The notes under the pieces: model-generated
Database searches by the model: none
What the model was told of the DNA's origin: nothing
Seen by the model: only the letters and a program-made list of their open reading frames with translations
From: Flavobacterium hibisci
GTDB lineage: Bacteria; Bacteroidota; Bacteroidia; Flavobacteriales; Flavobacteriaceae
NCBI RefSeq assembly: GCF_020026925.1
Contig: NZ_JAIQDW010000025.1
Span: 1 to 55,734, forward strand
Length of the DNA stretch: 55,734 bases
Direction of reading: 5' to 3'
Translations under genes and position numbers: made by a program
Shown: in pieces, positions 34,162-42,496 of the stretch
Layout: each line of letters opens with the position of its first letter
How positions within the stretch are numbered: the stretch's first letter is position 1

Positions 34162-34176
34162 TTTCATAAAAAATAC

Positions 34177-34233
34177 TGCCACAGATTAAAAAGATTAAAA
34201 TAAACTGTAAAAAAATCTATTTAATCTGTGGCA
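34177..34233. terminator. Bidirectional hairpin between convergent genes
   Basis: TGCCACAGATTAAA (34177-34190) pairs with TTTAATCTGTGGCA (34220-34233), with A-runs and T-runs outside on both strands. It separates the rightward YARHG gene from the leftward oxidoreductase and can serve both. The motif is a dispersed flavobacterial type. Confidence 0.75.
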
Positions 34234-34238
34234 AAAAA

Positions 34239-35390
34239 CTATAAAACTATTTTCTTCCCGGTTTCAGCTGCTTTGTAAATTGCATTGATAATTTTAATGT
34301 CTTTCAGTCCTTCCTCACCCGTAATGTGGTTTGGGAGTTTTTTGTTTTCCAGCAACACTTTAGAAATCTCATCCAATTGTTTTTGCTGTTGTTTGATTGG
34401 AGGAAATTTAAGAGGACCTTTTGATGTCTTTCCTTCATAAGGTCCGTAACTGAGTCCAGGGCTTAATTCAAAAGAGCCAAAATCAGCAGATGCGTAGGTT
34501 CTGTCAATATTATAACCACAAGAGGTAGTTCCATTAGCCATTGCACCGCTCGGAAATACCATTTGCCAGGAAATGCTTTCTTCTGTTTCTGAAAATCGGT
34601 TTTTATCGTTTATTGTACCAAACTGTGCAGTAACCGAAATCGGTTCTTCTCCTAAAATATACCGGCTGGCCTGTATGCAGTAAATTCCAAGGTCCATTAA
34701 AGGACCGCCACCTGATAATTTTTTGTTCAGTCTCCAGTTGGCCGGACTATTTATATCAACAGGTTTTTTGGCAATGGTATCATACGTTTTATATCCCAGG
34801 GATGATTCGATGTATCGTACCTGTCCAAAAACTTTTTCTTGTCCTAATCGCTTAATTTCTAAATGAGTTGGCTCATAATGCAAGCGGTATCCAATGGCCA
34901 ATTGTACTTTATTATCATTGCAGGCTTTGATCATTTCTTCGCATTCTTTCACGTCAATCGCCATTGGTTTTTCAGTGATAACATGTTTTCCGGCTTTTGC
35001 TGAACGAATAACAAAATCTTTATGCATGCTGTTTGGCAGGATAACGTAAACCATGTCTATATCTTTATTTTTTATGATCTCATCGAAATTGTCATAATTA
35101 TAGATATTCTTTTCGGGAATATTATATTTCTCTTTCCATTTAATTGCTTTTGAAGGGGTTCCTGTCACTATTCCTGCAAGATTGCAATACTCAGAACCCT
35201 GCATAGATTCGGCTACAATATTGGCATAAATGCCCAAGCCGCAAAGTGCAAGATTTATTTTTTTTCCATTATAAGGAATATGTTCTGGTTCGGCTGCAGA
35301 TAAAAAAGAAGGAATACTTGTCGCAATAACTGAAGCACCAACACCAATCCCGAATTTGTTTACAAATGAACGTCTGGATATTTTTTCCAT
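34239..35390 (-). CDS. Tat-exported Gfo/Idh/MocA-family oxidoreductase
   Basis: The protein has 383 residues. The N-terminus carries a twin-arginine signal, SRRSFVNKFGIG, then a hydrophobic stretch to about 32 ending SAAE. The Rossmann domain follows (LALCGLGIYANIVAESMQGS), with the family motif EKPMAI near 138 and a C-terminal Gfo/Idh domain. Export by Tat means the nicotinamide cofactor is bound before transport. Family members oxidise or rearrange sugars and glycosides. The substrate is unknown, and no sugar-utilisation genes adjoin it. Confidence 0.9.
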   Translation of the reverse strand: MEKISRRSFVNKFGIGVGASVIATSIPSFLSAAEPEHIPYNGKKINLALCGLGIYANIVAESMQGSEYCNLAGIVTGTPSKAIKWKEKYNIPEKNIYNYDNFDEIIKNKDIDMVYVILPNSMHKDFVIRSAKAGKHVITEKPMAIDVKECEEMIKACNDNKVQLAIGYRLHYEPTHLEIKRLGQEKVFGQVRYIESSLGYKTYDTIAKKPVDINSPANWRLNKKLSGGGPLMDLGIYCIQASRYILGEEPISVTAQFGTINDKNRFSETEESISWQMVFPSGAMANGTTSCGYNIDRTYASADFGSFELSPGLSYGPYEGKTSKGPLKFPPIKQQQKQLDEISKVLLENKKLPNHITGEEGLKDIKIINAIYKAAETGKKIVL

Positions 35391-35700
35391 AAATTTTGTC
35401 TTTATACGATATTAAATTATGATTTTAGTAGTAAGCAGTTTCAAAAAATGAATATTTATATTTTTTGTGAAGAGCTCTTAAGATAATTAACTTCAAATTA
35501 AATGATTATAATTTTATTGTCCTAAAAAAGCGACATATTTCTTGGTGAAAATAATTAAGAAAATTTGTGCAATTTGAGAGGAAAGATACAGGGTATAAAC
35601 AAAATCGTTTTATATATTTGATTTCAGGATAATTTTTGCATTATTTGCAAAATAAAAGCGCAAAGTCTGAAATATATTAATTTAAAAACCAGAATCACAT
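35391..35700 (+). promoter_or_regulatory. Divergent intergenic region with a TATATTTG element for the permease
   Basis: This 310-base gap separates the leftward oxidoreductase from the rightward permease. TATATTTG at 35613-35620 matches the -7 consensus on the plus strand. No clear -33 was found. No gene is visible. Confidence 0.45.
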
Positions 35701-37635
35701 ATGGCGTTATCAGGTTTATTCCGCAAGAAAACAGTACAGGATATTTTAAACCAAGTTGCAAAGAATGAAGCAGACGGTCATAATGCATTAGGAAAGCATT
35801 TAACAGCCAGAGATTTAACTGCATTTGGAATTGCAGCTATTATTGGTGCAGGAATTTTTAGCACCATCGGAAAAGCAAGTGCCGATGGCGGACCAGCTGT
35901 TATTTTTCTGTTTTTATTTACCGCATTAGCCTGTAGTTTTGCTGCTTTTGCTTACGCCGAATTTGCTTCAATGGTTCCGGTTTCGGGAAGTGCTTATACC
36001 TATTCTTATGTTGCTTTTGGCGAATTAATTGCCTGGATAATAGGTTGGGCGCTAATTATGGAATATGCCGTAGGAAATATAACGGTAGCCATATCCTGGA
36101 GTGATTATTTTACCGGATTGCTCCAAAGCCGCGGAGTTAATTTGCCCCAATGGATTCAGATGGATTATTTAACCGCTTCAAACGGTTTTAAAGATGCAAT
36201 GGCCCTGATGCAGGGAGGCAAAACCTTTGAAAATTTAGATTCAGGATTACAGGCAGCTTATATGGCCTGGACTACAGCGCCAACAATTGGTTCTTTCCAT
36301 TTTGTTGCTGATTTGCCAGCCTTGTTTATTATTGTATTAATTACCGCTTTGGTGTATCGCGGAATGAAGGAATCACGTAACGCTAGTAACTTAATGGTTG
36401 TAGTGAAACTTTGTATTGTACTTTTAGTAATTGCTGTTGGAGTTTTTTATGTGGATACGACCAATTGGAATCCATTCGCGCCAAATGGTGTTAGCGGAGT
36501 TTTAAAAGGAGTTTCTGCTGTTTTCTTTGCTTACATAGGTTTTGATGCGATTTCAACAACCGCAGAGGAATGTAAAAACCCACAGCGTGATTTACCACGC
36601 GGGATGATGTGGGCAATTATTATTTGTACTATCTTATACATTGCGATCGCATTGGTTTTAACCGGAATGGTCAAATACAACGAATTAAATGTTGGAGATC
36701 CTTTAGCATTTGTTTTTGAAAAATTAGATTTAAAATGGATGTCCGGAATTATTGCAGTAAGTGCTGTCATTGCAATGGCAAGTGTTTTACTGGTTTTCCA
36801 GATGGGTCAGCCTCGTATCTGGATGAGTATGAGCCGTGATGGTTTATTACCAAAGAAATTTTCTACAGTGCATCCAAAATTTAAAACACCTTCTTTTGCT
36901 ACGATTGTAACGGGTTTTGTAGTTGCTGTTCCGGCTTTGTTTTTAAACCTGACTATGGTAACCGATTTATGCAGTATCGGAACCTTGTTTGCCTTTGTGC
37001 TGGTTTGCGCAGGCGTTTTGGTATTGCAGAATAAACCTGAAATTCCAAGGGGAAAATTCAAAACACCTTATGTAAATTCCAAATACATTCTGCCGGTTTT
37101 AATGATTGCAGGATTGTATTATGCTTTCGCTTTCAATAACAAAGCTACAATGGCTTTTATTAATAATGAAGCGCAGATTTACGATGCTACTTCTATAGTA
37201 ACTTCTTTGGATAAAGAAGAAACGGTTAAAGTTTTCGATTATTTAAAAGCTATAGATGTCAATGATAAGACCACAGAAACTGCAGATTTAGAACATTTAT
37301 TGGGGCAGTATGAGGACGATGAAGTAAAATATGCAGAAGTTGTAAAAGAATTGCCGATCAGGCATTCTTTAAAATACGAATCTGGTTTCAGTTTGTTCAA
37401 ACATAAAATTCCAATGTGGATTTTCCTTTTTGTATTAGTTGGATTAGCCGTTTGGGCATTTAGGAAAAATTTATCTTTGATTCCGCTTTTAGGTTTAATC
37501 TGTTGTCTTTATATGATGGCGGAGTTGAGTGTGTGGAACTGGATTTACTTCACAATTTGGTTGTTAATCGGACTTTTGATTTATTTTACTTATAGCCGAA
37601 AAAATAGTAAGCTGAACTTTGTTGAGAAGTTGTAA
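35701..37635 (+). CDS. APC-superfamily amino acid permease
   Basis: The protein has 644 residues, with about 12 to 14 membrane segments. The first segment reads FGIAAIIGAGIFSTIGKA, the substrate-binding GAGIF motif of APC transporters. FFAYIGFDAISTTAEE in segment 6 fits the cationic amino acid transporter branch. A hydrophilic insertion at about residues 480-560, rich in Asp, Glu and Lys, interrupts the C-terminal membrane segments and is not part of a usual APC protein. Substrate is unknown but probably cationic or neutral amino acids. A terminator follows at 37661-37700. Confidence 0.9.
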   Translation: MALSGLFRKKTVQDILNQVAKNEADGHNALGKHLTARDLTAFGIAAIIGAGIFSTIGKASADGGPAVIFLFLFTALACSFAAFAYAEFASMVPVSGSAYTYSYVAFGELIAWIIGWALIMEYAVGNITVAISWSDYFTGLLQSRGVNLPQWIQMDYLTASNGFKDAMALMQGGKTFENLDSGLQAAYMAWTTAPTIGSFHFVADLPALFIIVLITALVYRGMKESRNASNLMVVVKLCIVLLVIAVGVFYVDTTNWNPFAPNGVSGVLKGVSAVFFAYIGFDAISTTAEECKNPQRDLPRGMMWAIIICTILYIAIALVLTGMVKYNELNVGDPLAFVFEKLDLKWMSGIIAVSAVIAMASVLLVFQMGQPRIWMSMSRDGLLPKKFSTVHPKFKTPSFATIVTGFVVAVPALFLNLTMVTDLCSIGTLFAFVLVCAGVLVLQNKPEIPRGKFKTPYVNSKYILPVLMIAGLYYAFAFNNKATMAFINNEAQIYDATSIVTSLDKEETVKVFDYLKAIDVNDKTTETADLEHLLGQYEDDEVKYAEVVKELPIRHSLKYESGFSLFKHKIPMWIFLFVLVGLAVWAFRKNLSLIPLLGLICCLYMMAELSVWNWIYFTIWLLIGLLIYFTYSRKNSKLNFVEKL

Positions 37636-37660
37636 GTTTGAATTTAAAATTATATTTGAA

Positions 37661-37700
37661 AATCCGTTCTTTATATTAATTTCAGAACGGATTTTTTTTT
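37661..37700 (+). terminator. Terminator of the permease gene
   Basis: AATCCGTTCT pairs with AGAACGGATT around a 13-base loop and is followed by a run of nine T. Confidence 0.9.
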
Positions 37701-37919
37701 GCAACTGACTGAGGTAGGTTTATATGTTTTTTCAATTAGATTCTCCAGGGTTTGGCAAATTTAATTGTGAACAGGATCTAAGGTGTATCAGCTTAAATCT
37801 TTTTAAATCTGCGTTAAAAAAACTTTACGTAACCCATTACGACCTTACGTTAAAATTCATATCGATTCTCAATTCAAAACTAAAAAACATTAAATTTGAT
37901 TTAAAATGAAAGTATAATA

Positions 37920-38165
37920 ATGGAAACAAAAGAATTGAGACCTAAGCTTATAAAAGATTTTGGGAAATTCATTGAAGATGATTCGAAATTAGAAATTTTA
38001 GAAGATGTTTTTGATGTCATTAATCATGAGGAAAAAAAGTCAATAGTTTCCGATTCTCACTACGATGTAATTGCTGAAGAAAGAGAAAGATATATTTCTG
38101 GAGAAAATCAGTCAAGTTCCTGGGAAGAAGCTGAAAAACGTCTGAATGCTAAGTATGGCTTTTAG
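37920..38165 (+). CDS. Antitoxin-like protein paired with a broken ParE toxin
   Basis: The protein has 81 residues, is acidic and helical. The C-terminal WEEAEKRLNAKYGF is typical of the toxin-wrapping tail of small addiction-module antitoxins. The last 11 bases overlap the start of the toxin gene, which is the normal order for RelB/ParD-like pairs. No DNA-binding fold is obvious by eye. Since the toxin is broken, the antitoxin may now be free to decay or to serve against other toxins. Confidence 0.75.
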   Translation: METKELRPKLIKDFGKFIEDDSKLEILEDVFDVINHEEKKSIVSDSHYDVIAEERERYISGENQSSSWEEAEKRLNAKYGF

Positions 38166-38451
38166 CATTACTATTTTACCGTTAGCAAAAAAAGAAATTG
38201 ATGAATCTATTGCATTTTACGAAATCAAAAGTAAAGGTTTAGGGAAATAATTTCTAACTTATTTAAAATCTTATTTCAAGGTTTTAAAAACGAATCCAGA
38301 ATTGTACGGAATAAAAAGGAATCCAGGTTATCGCGAATTAATATTGGTTAAGTTTCCATTTGTTATTATTCATGAAATTATTCAAAGTGAAGTAATTATT
38401 CATTCTGTTTTTCATACCTCAAGAAATCCTCAAAGAAAACCTGAGTTTTAA
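38155..38451 (+). pseudogene. ParE/RelE-type toxin with a premature stop
   Basis: From ATG 38155 the frame reads MAFSITILPLAKKEIDESIAF, the usual start of a ParE toxin helix hairpin, then stops at TAA 38248-38250, after 31 codons. Beyond it the same frame continues to TAA 38449-38451 with the family core: NPELYGIKRNPGYRELIL, then FPFVIIHEI, then IHSVFHTSRNPQ. A single A-to-T change in a Lys codon (AAA to TAA) explains the break. The full protein would have 98 residues. It was below the size of an obvious ORF because of the stop. Confidence 0.88.
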
Positions 38452-38613
38452 CTTTAATAAAATTCACTAAATTTTCTTGCTAAAAATTTTTAACCTTTCG
38501 GGAATCAATTTACAGATTTTATAAATCCAAATTCATCAATCAAAAAATCAAAAAAGAATCACTTTCTTTTCGAAAATTAAAGAAATCATAACAAAAAACC
38601 TGAAGCTTTAAAC

Positions 38614-38642
38614 TTTAAACAAAACTTTATTCCTTAATTTTG
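38614..38642 (+). promoter_or_regulatory. Promoter of lpd
   Basis: TTTA (38614-38617) and TAATTTTG (38635-38642) are 17 bases apart, a fair Bacteroidota promoter 30 bases before the start codon. Confidence 0.55.
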
Positions 38643-38671
38643 TAGCACTAAAAATAAAAAACAGAAAAACT

Positions 38672-40075
38672 ATGAGTTCATTTGACGTAGTCATTATAGG
38701 TTCAGGTCCTGGCGGATATGTATCAGCAATTCGTTGCGCACAATTAGGTTTCAAAACTGCTATTGTAGAAAAATATAACTCTTTAGGCGGAACTTGCCTT
38801 AACGTAGGTTGTATTCCTTCAAAAGCATTATTATCATCTTCTCATCATTATGCAGAAATTGCTCATTTTGCAGATCACGGAATCGAAGTTTCCGGAGATG
38901 TAAAAATCAATTTAGAGAAAATGATCGCGCGCAAGCAAGCCGTTGTAGATCAAACTGTAGGAGGAATCAACTACTTAATGGATAAAAATAAAATTACTGT
39001 TTTCAATGGTTTAGGGTCTTTCATAGATGCGACTCACATTGCTGTTGCAAAAGCTGATGGAACATCTGAAACTATCGAAGCAAAATATACTGTAATTGCT
39101 ACAGGATCAAAACCATCTTCTTTACCTTTCATTAAAATTGATAAAGAAAGAATCATCACTTCTACTGAAGCTTTGGCTTTAAAAGAAGTTCCAAAGCACT
39201 TAGTTATCATCGGTGGGGGAGTTATAGGAATCGAGCTTGGGCAAGTTTACTTGCGTTTAGGAGCTCAGGTTTCTGTAGTGGAATTCATGGACAGAATCAT
39301 TCCGGGAATGGACGGAGCTCTTTCTAAAGAATTAACAAAAGTGTTGAAAAAACAAGGAATGAAATTCTACATTTCTCACAAAGTAAAATCGGTTGAAAGA
39401 AACGGCGATGCTGTAACAGTTCAAGCTGAAAATGCAAAAGGAGAAACTATCACTCTTGAAGGAGATTATTCATTAGTTTCTGTTGGTCGTCGTCCTTATA
39501 CAGACGGATTAAATGCAGATAAAGCTGGAGTAAAAATTTCAGACAGAGGACAAGTTGAAGTAAACGATCATTTACAAACTAGTGTTCCAAATATCTACGC
39601 AATTGGTGATGTTGTCCGTGGAGCAATGTTAGCGCATAAAGCAGAAGAAGAAGGAGTAATGGTTGCTGAAATTTTAGCAGGTCAAAAACCACACATCGAT
39701 TATAACTTGATTCCTGGTGTAGTTTATACCTGGCCGGAAGTTGCAGCAGTTGGACAAACTGAAGAGCAATTGAAAGCAGCTGGAGTGAAATACAAATCAG
39801 GAAGTTTTCCATTCAAAGCATTAGGACGTGCAAGAGCAAGTGCTGACTTAGACGGATTCGTGAAAATCCTTGCTGATGAGAAAACAGATGAGGTTTTGGG
39901 AGTTCACATGATTGGAGCACGTACAGCAGATTTAATTGCTGAAGCGGTTACTGCAATGGAATTTAAAGCGTCTGCTGAGGATATTTCAAGAATGAGCCAC
40001 GCGCACCCAACTTTCGCGGAAGCGGTAAAAGAAGCAGCATTGGCAGCGACAGAAAACAGAGCTTTACACGTATAA
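38672..40075 (+). CDS. lpdA: Dihydrolipoyl dehydrogenase
   Basis: The protein has 467 residues. The FAD-binding GSGPGGYVSA is at 10-19, and the redox disulfide GGTCLNVGCIPSK holds C42 and C47. The NAD-binding motif is IGGGVIGIELG, and the catalytic His-Glu pair lies in HAHPTFAE (about 443-450). It reoxidises dihydrolipoamide in the pyruvate and 2-oxoglutarate dehydrogenase complexes. No E1 or E2 genes adjoin, so it may serve several complexes. A strong terminator follows. Confidence 0.96.
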   Translation: MSSFDVVIIGSGPGGYVSAIRCAQLGFKTAIVEKYNSLGGTCLNVGCIPSKALLSSSHHYAEIAHFADHGIEVSGDVKINLEKMIARKQAVVDQTVGGINYLMDKNKITVFNGLGSFIDATHIAVAKADGTSETIEAKYTVIATGSKPSSLPFIKIDKERIITSTEALALKEVPKHLVIIGGGVIGIELGQVYLRLGAQVSVVEFMDRIIPGMDGALSKELTKVLKKQGMKFYISHKVKSVERNGDAVTVQAENAKGETITLEGDYSLVSVGRRPYTDGLNADKAGVKISDRGQVEVNDHLQTSVPNIYAIGDVVRGAMLAHKAEEEGVMVAEILAGQKPHIDYNLIPGVVYTWPEVAAVGQTEEQLKAAGVKYKSGSFPFKALGRARASADLDGFVKILADEKTDEVLGVHMIGARTADLIAEAVTAMEFKASAEDISRMSHAHPTFAEAVKEAALAATENRALHV

Positions 40076-40097
40076 TTTTTTACGTAAAATATATTTC

Positions 40098-40130
40098 AAA
40101 ACCGTCAGAATTTTATTTTGACGGTTTTTT
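40098..40130 (+). terminator. Terminator of lpd
   Basis: AACCGTCA pairs with TGACGGTT around a loop of about 13 bases, followed by a T-run. Confidence 0.9.
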
Positions 40131-40189
40131 GTTTTTTAACATGTAAGACCTATAAAAAATTCTGTAAAATGATTTTCTTTTTTAGATGT

Positions 40190-40197
40190 TATCTTTG
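40190..40197 (+). promoter_or_regulatory. -7 element of the lipocalin gene
   Basis: TATCTTTG matches TAnnTTTG 22 bases before the start codon. The -33 is unclear. Confidence 0.45.
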
Positions 40198-40219
40198 ATT
40201 AATTTTAAATGCCAACATC

Positions 40220-40753
40220 ATGAAAAATAAATATATAGTTCCAGTTTTGCTTGGAGTAGGAATCGCTTTTTTGCTTTATTCCTGTGGCTCAACTATTCCG
40301 GAAAAAGCAACTGCTGTCAATAATTTTAATAAAACAAAATATTTAGGAAAATGGTATGAAATTGCCAGACTGGATTTCAAATATGAGAAGGGTTTAAATA
40401 ATGTAACTGCAGAATATTCCCTAAATGATAACGGAACGATAAAAGTAGATAACAAAGGGTATGAGGTTGAAAAAAATAAGTGGAAACAAAGTATTGGAAA
40501 AGCTAAATTCGTCGAAAAAGAAAATATAGGAATGCTGAAGGTTTCTTTTTTTTGTCCTTTTTATGCGGGATATAATGTAATTGCAGTTGACCAGGATTAT
40601 AAATATGCTTTGGTTGCCGGAGAAAGTTTAAAATACATGTGGATACTTTCTAGAGAAACTACAATTCCTGAAAACATTAAAACGGCTTATTTAAAAAAAG
40701 CACAGGAAATTGGATATAAAACGTCTGATTTAGTCTGGGTAAAACACGACTAA
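40220..40753 (+). CDS. Bacterial lipocalin (Blc-like) lipoprotein
   Basis: The protein has 177 residues. Lipobox LLYSCGS puts the lipidated cysteine near 22, so it should anchor in the outer membrane. KYLGKWYEIARLDFKYEKGL is the GxW signature of lipocalins, and the C-terminal YALVAGESLKYMWILSRE is the Blc-type closing strand. Blc binds lysophospholipids or fatty acids and serves envelope repair. It is a single-gene unit with its own promoter and terminator. Confidence 0.92.
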   Translation: MKNKYIVPVLLGVGIAFLLYSCGSTIPEKATAVNNFNKTKYLGKWYEIARLDFKYEKGLNNVTAEYSLNDNGTIKVDNKGYEVEKNKWKQSIGKAKFVEKENIGMLKVSFFCPFYAGYNVIAVDQDYKYALVAGESLKYMWILSRETTIPENIKTAYLKKAQEIGYKTSDLVWVKHD

Positions 40754-40767
40754 GCAAGCTAAAAAAT

Positions 40768-40800
40768 AAACCCGGCAGATTCTTAAAGTCTGTCGGGTTT
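40768..40800. terminator. Terminator between convergent lipocalin and DoxX genes
   Basis: AAACCCGGCAGA pairs with TCTGTCGGGTTT. T-runs follow on both strands, so it can serve both genes. Confidence 0.85.
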
Positions 40801-40822
40801 GTATTTTAAATTTGAATCTAAA

Positions 40823-41197
40823 TCATGGAGTAAAAACGCTTTTATAATTATCCCAGTATCTGTAAATCAAAAATAAGTTTCCTAAGAATAACAAACCTGC
40901 AATTGGCAAGCCTTCCGGTGCAAGAAAATAATTGATAAACAGAATATTTACTGTTATAGGTAAAATCAAAATATTGGCTAATGTTACGAAACGTCCCGTG
41001 ACGAAAGCGATTCCGCAAAGTAATTCAATAGATTTTGCCAAAGGGAGTAGATAAGTTGAGGCAACCAGGCCTACATTAAAAGCTTTAAAATTTCCGGTAA
41101 CTTCTGGCTCAGGAGCCAGCTTAAAGAAAAAGCTGATTGAAGCGAAAAGTAGCAAAAGGCCGATTAAAACGCGAACAATAATGGTAGCAATTTTCAT
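40823..41197 (-). CDS. DoxX-family membrane protein
   Basis: The protein has 124 residues with four membrane segments. IIVRVLIGLLLLFASISFFFK opens the first, and YLLPLAKSIELLCGIAFVTG is the conserved DoxX stretch with an acidic residue in the membrane. Members are linked to quinone or thiosulfate metabolism and redox control in other bacteria, but no function can be given here. It is a lone gene. Confidence 0.85.
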   Translation of the reverse strand: MKIATIIVRVLIGLLLLFASISFFFKLAPEPEVTGNFKAFNVGLVASTYLLPLAKSIELLCGIAFVTGRFVTLANILILPITVNILFINYFLAPEGLPIAGLLFLGNLFLIYRYWDNYKSVFTP

Positions 41198-41399
41198 AAT
41201 ACTTAGGATTTTTTAAGGTTAAAAAATATATATAAGCTATTGGAAAAGATGCAAACATAAATCTCAAATTAAAAACACTACATTGTTCCTGTGTTCTTTT
41301 TTGAGAATTTTATAATTAAACAATTGTGATTTTGAGATTTGTTTAATTGTATATCAAATATAACGAATTTTTTATTATGAAATGAAGATTAACTGTTGA

Positions 41400-42311
41400 T
41401 TATTGTTTCTTAAGGTACTTCTTATAAAGGAAAAATCCCCCAATGCTTATTAAGATAAATGGCCAAAGATTAATAAAGAAAATCAAGATAGCCTGCAAGA
41501 TGTACCAGCCGCTTTTTAAAGCATCAAGAATCTGGATACCTAAATTGGGTTTATAGGCAGCGCTGTCTTTTTCACTTGCAATAGTTTCCTGTCTGATGGT
41601 TTCATTCTGATAAAGCTGTAGAGTGATAGTACTGAAATTAATCTGGTCCTGTAACGATAAATTATCAATAGTACGATTATCGTTTGCTTCTTTTTGGTTT
41701 CCTAAAGTATTTTCGGCCTCCATAATGTCATTGATTTTTTTGCCCTTTTCATCAATTGCTTTTTCAACTCTTTTTTCGGTATTAGCACTTCTTTTTTGAG
41801 AAAGCTGATTGGATAATAATTTTAATGAAACATCATCAGCCTTGATTACCCTGAAATCAAGAAAATCAATTTGTTTGGCGATGGTTTTTATAACCGTATC
41901 GAGCTGTGTATTTGGAACGCGGATGGTAATGTTGTTTTCAACTGTGTATTTAGTAGTTTCAAGCGTGCTGTCCTGACTGATTTTGGTTTTAATCTGATTC
42001 TGTATAGTGCTTTGTAAATTGGTATAGGTAACAAATCCGCCAAATTTTTGGGTAGCATTTTCAATGGCATAAGTTGAGCTGACGACATTTTTAACCTTAA
42101 ATTTGATATCTGCAGTTCGAATGAATTTCTGCTTGCTGTCTTTTTTTTCGACTGCTGCCGATGATGAAATAGAGGTGCCGGATAAAACAGCTGTGCTGTC
42201 GGTTGTTGCGTAATCTGCTGTTTCTTCAGCTGTAGTATCTGCTTTTTTACAGGAAAATAATACTGCGGTAACTACTAAGGTGGTCACGCCTAACTTTGCA
42301 ATTGTTTTCAT
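41400..42311 (-). CDS. DUF4349 lipoprotein
   Basis: The protein has 303 residues. Lipobox VLFSC followed by KKADTT places the lipid anchor near C20. The DUF4349 domain begins FIRTADIKFKVKNVVSS and includes ATQKFGGFVTYTNLQST. A coiled-coil-like segment (residues about 160-215) follows, and one C-terminal membrane segment (WYILQAILIFFINLWPFILIS) ends in a KKYLKKQ tail. The role of this family is unknown. It lies between DoxX and pabB as a single gene. Confidence 0.85.
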   Translation of the reverse strand: MKTIAKLGVTTLVVTAVLFSCKKADTTAEETADYATTDSTAVLSGTSISSSAAVEKKDSKQKFIRTADIKFKVKNVVSSTYAIENATQKFGGFVTYTNLQSTIQNQIKTKISQDSTLETTKYTVENNITIRVPNTQLDTVIKTIAKQIDFLDFRVIKADDVSLKLLSNQLSQKRSANTEKRVEKAIDEKGKKINDIMEAENTLGNQKEANDNRTIDNLSLQDQINFSTITLQLYQNETIRQETIASEKDSAAYKPNLGIQILDALKSGWYILQAILIFFINLWPFILISIGGFFLYKKYLKKQ

Positions 42312-42447
42312 AAAGTTTTTAAAGTTGATTAATAAATTTTGTATAAAGGATATGTAATGTTCTAATCAAATAGCAGGAAAATTTTTAATAATGAATATTA
42401 ATTCGATATACTAAAAAGTGTGCCAATATTTTTTTAAAGATTACTTT

Positions 42448-42476
42448 ATTGAAGGAATTTTTTTGTCGTAATTTTG
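42448..42476 (+). promoter_or_regulatory. Promoter of the pabB-epimerase unit
   Basis: ATTG (42448-42451) and TAATTTTG (42469-42476) are 17 bases apart, a good Bacteroidota promoter. The leader would be very short, about a dozen bases, supporting the TTG start at 42497. Confidence 0.6.
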
Positions 42477-42496
42477 AAGTCTAAATCAATTCATTT

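Noticed and set aside
37724..37909. 61-codon ORF after the permease terminator
   Set aside because: No start signal or homology pattern; the following antitoxin gene explains the promoter-like sequence.
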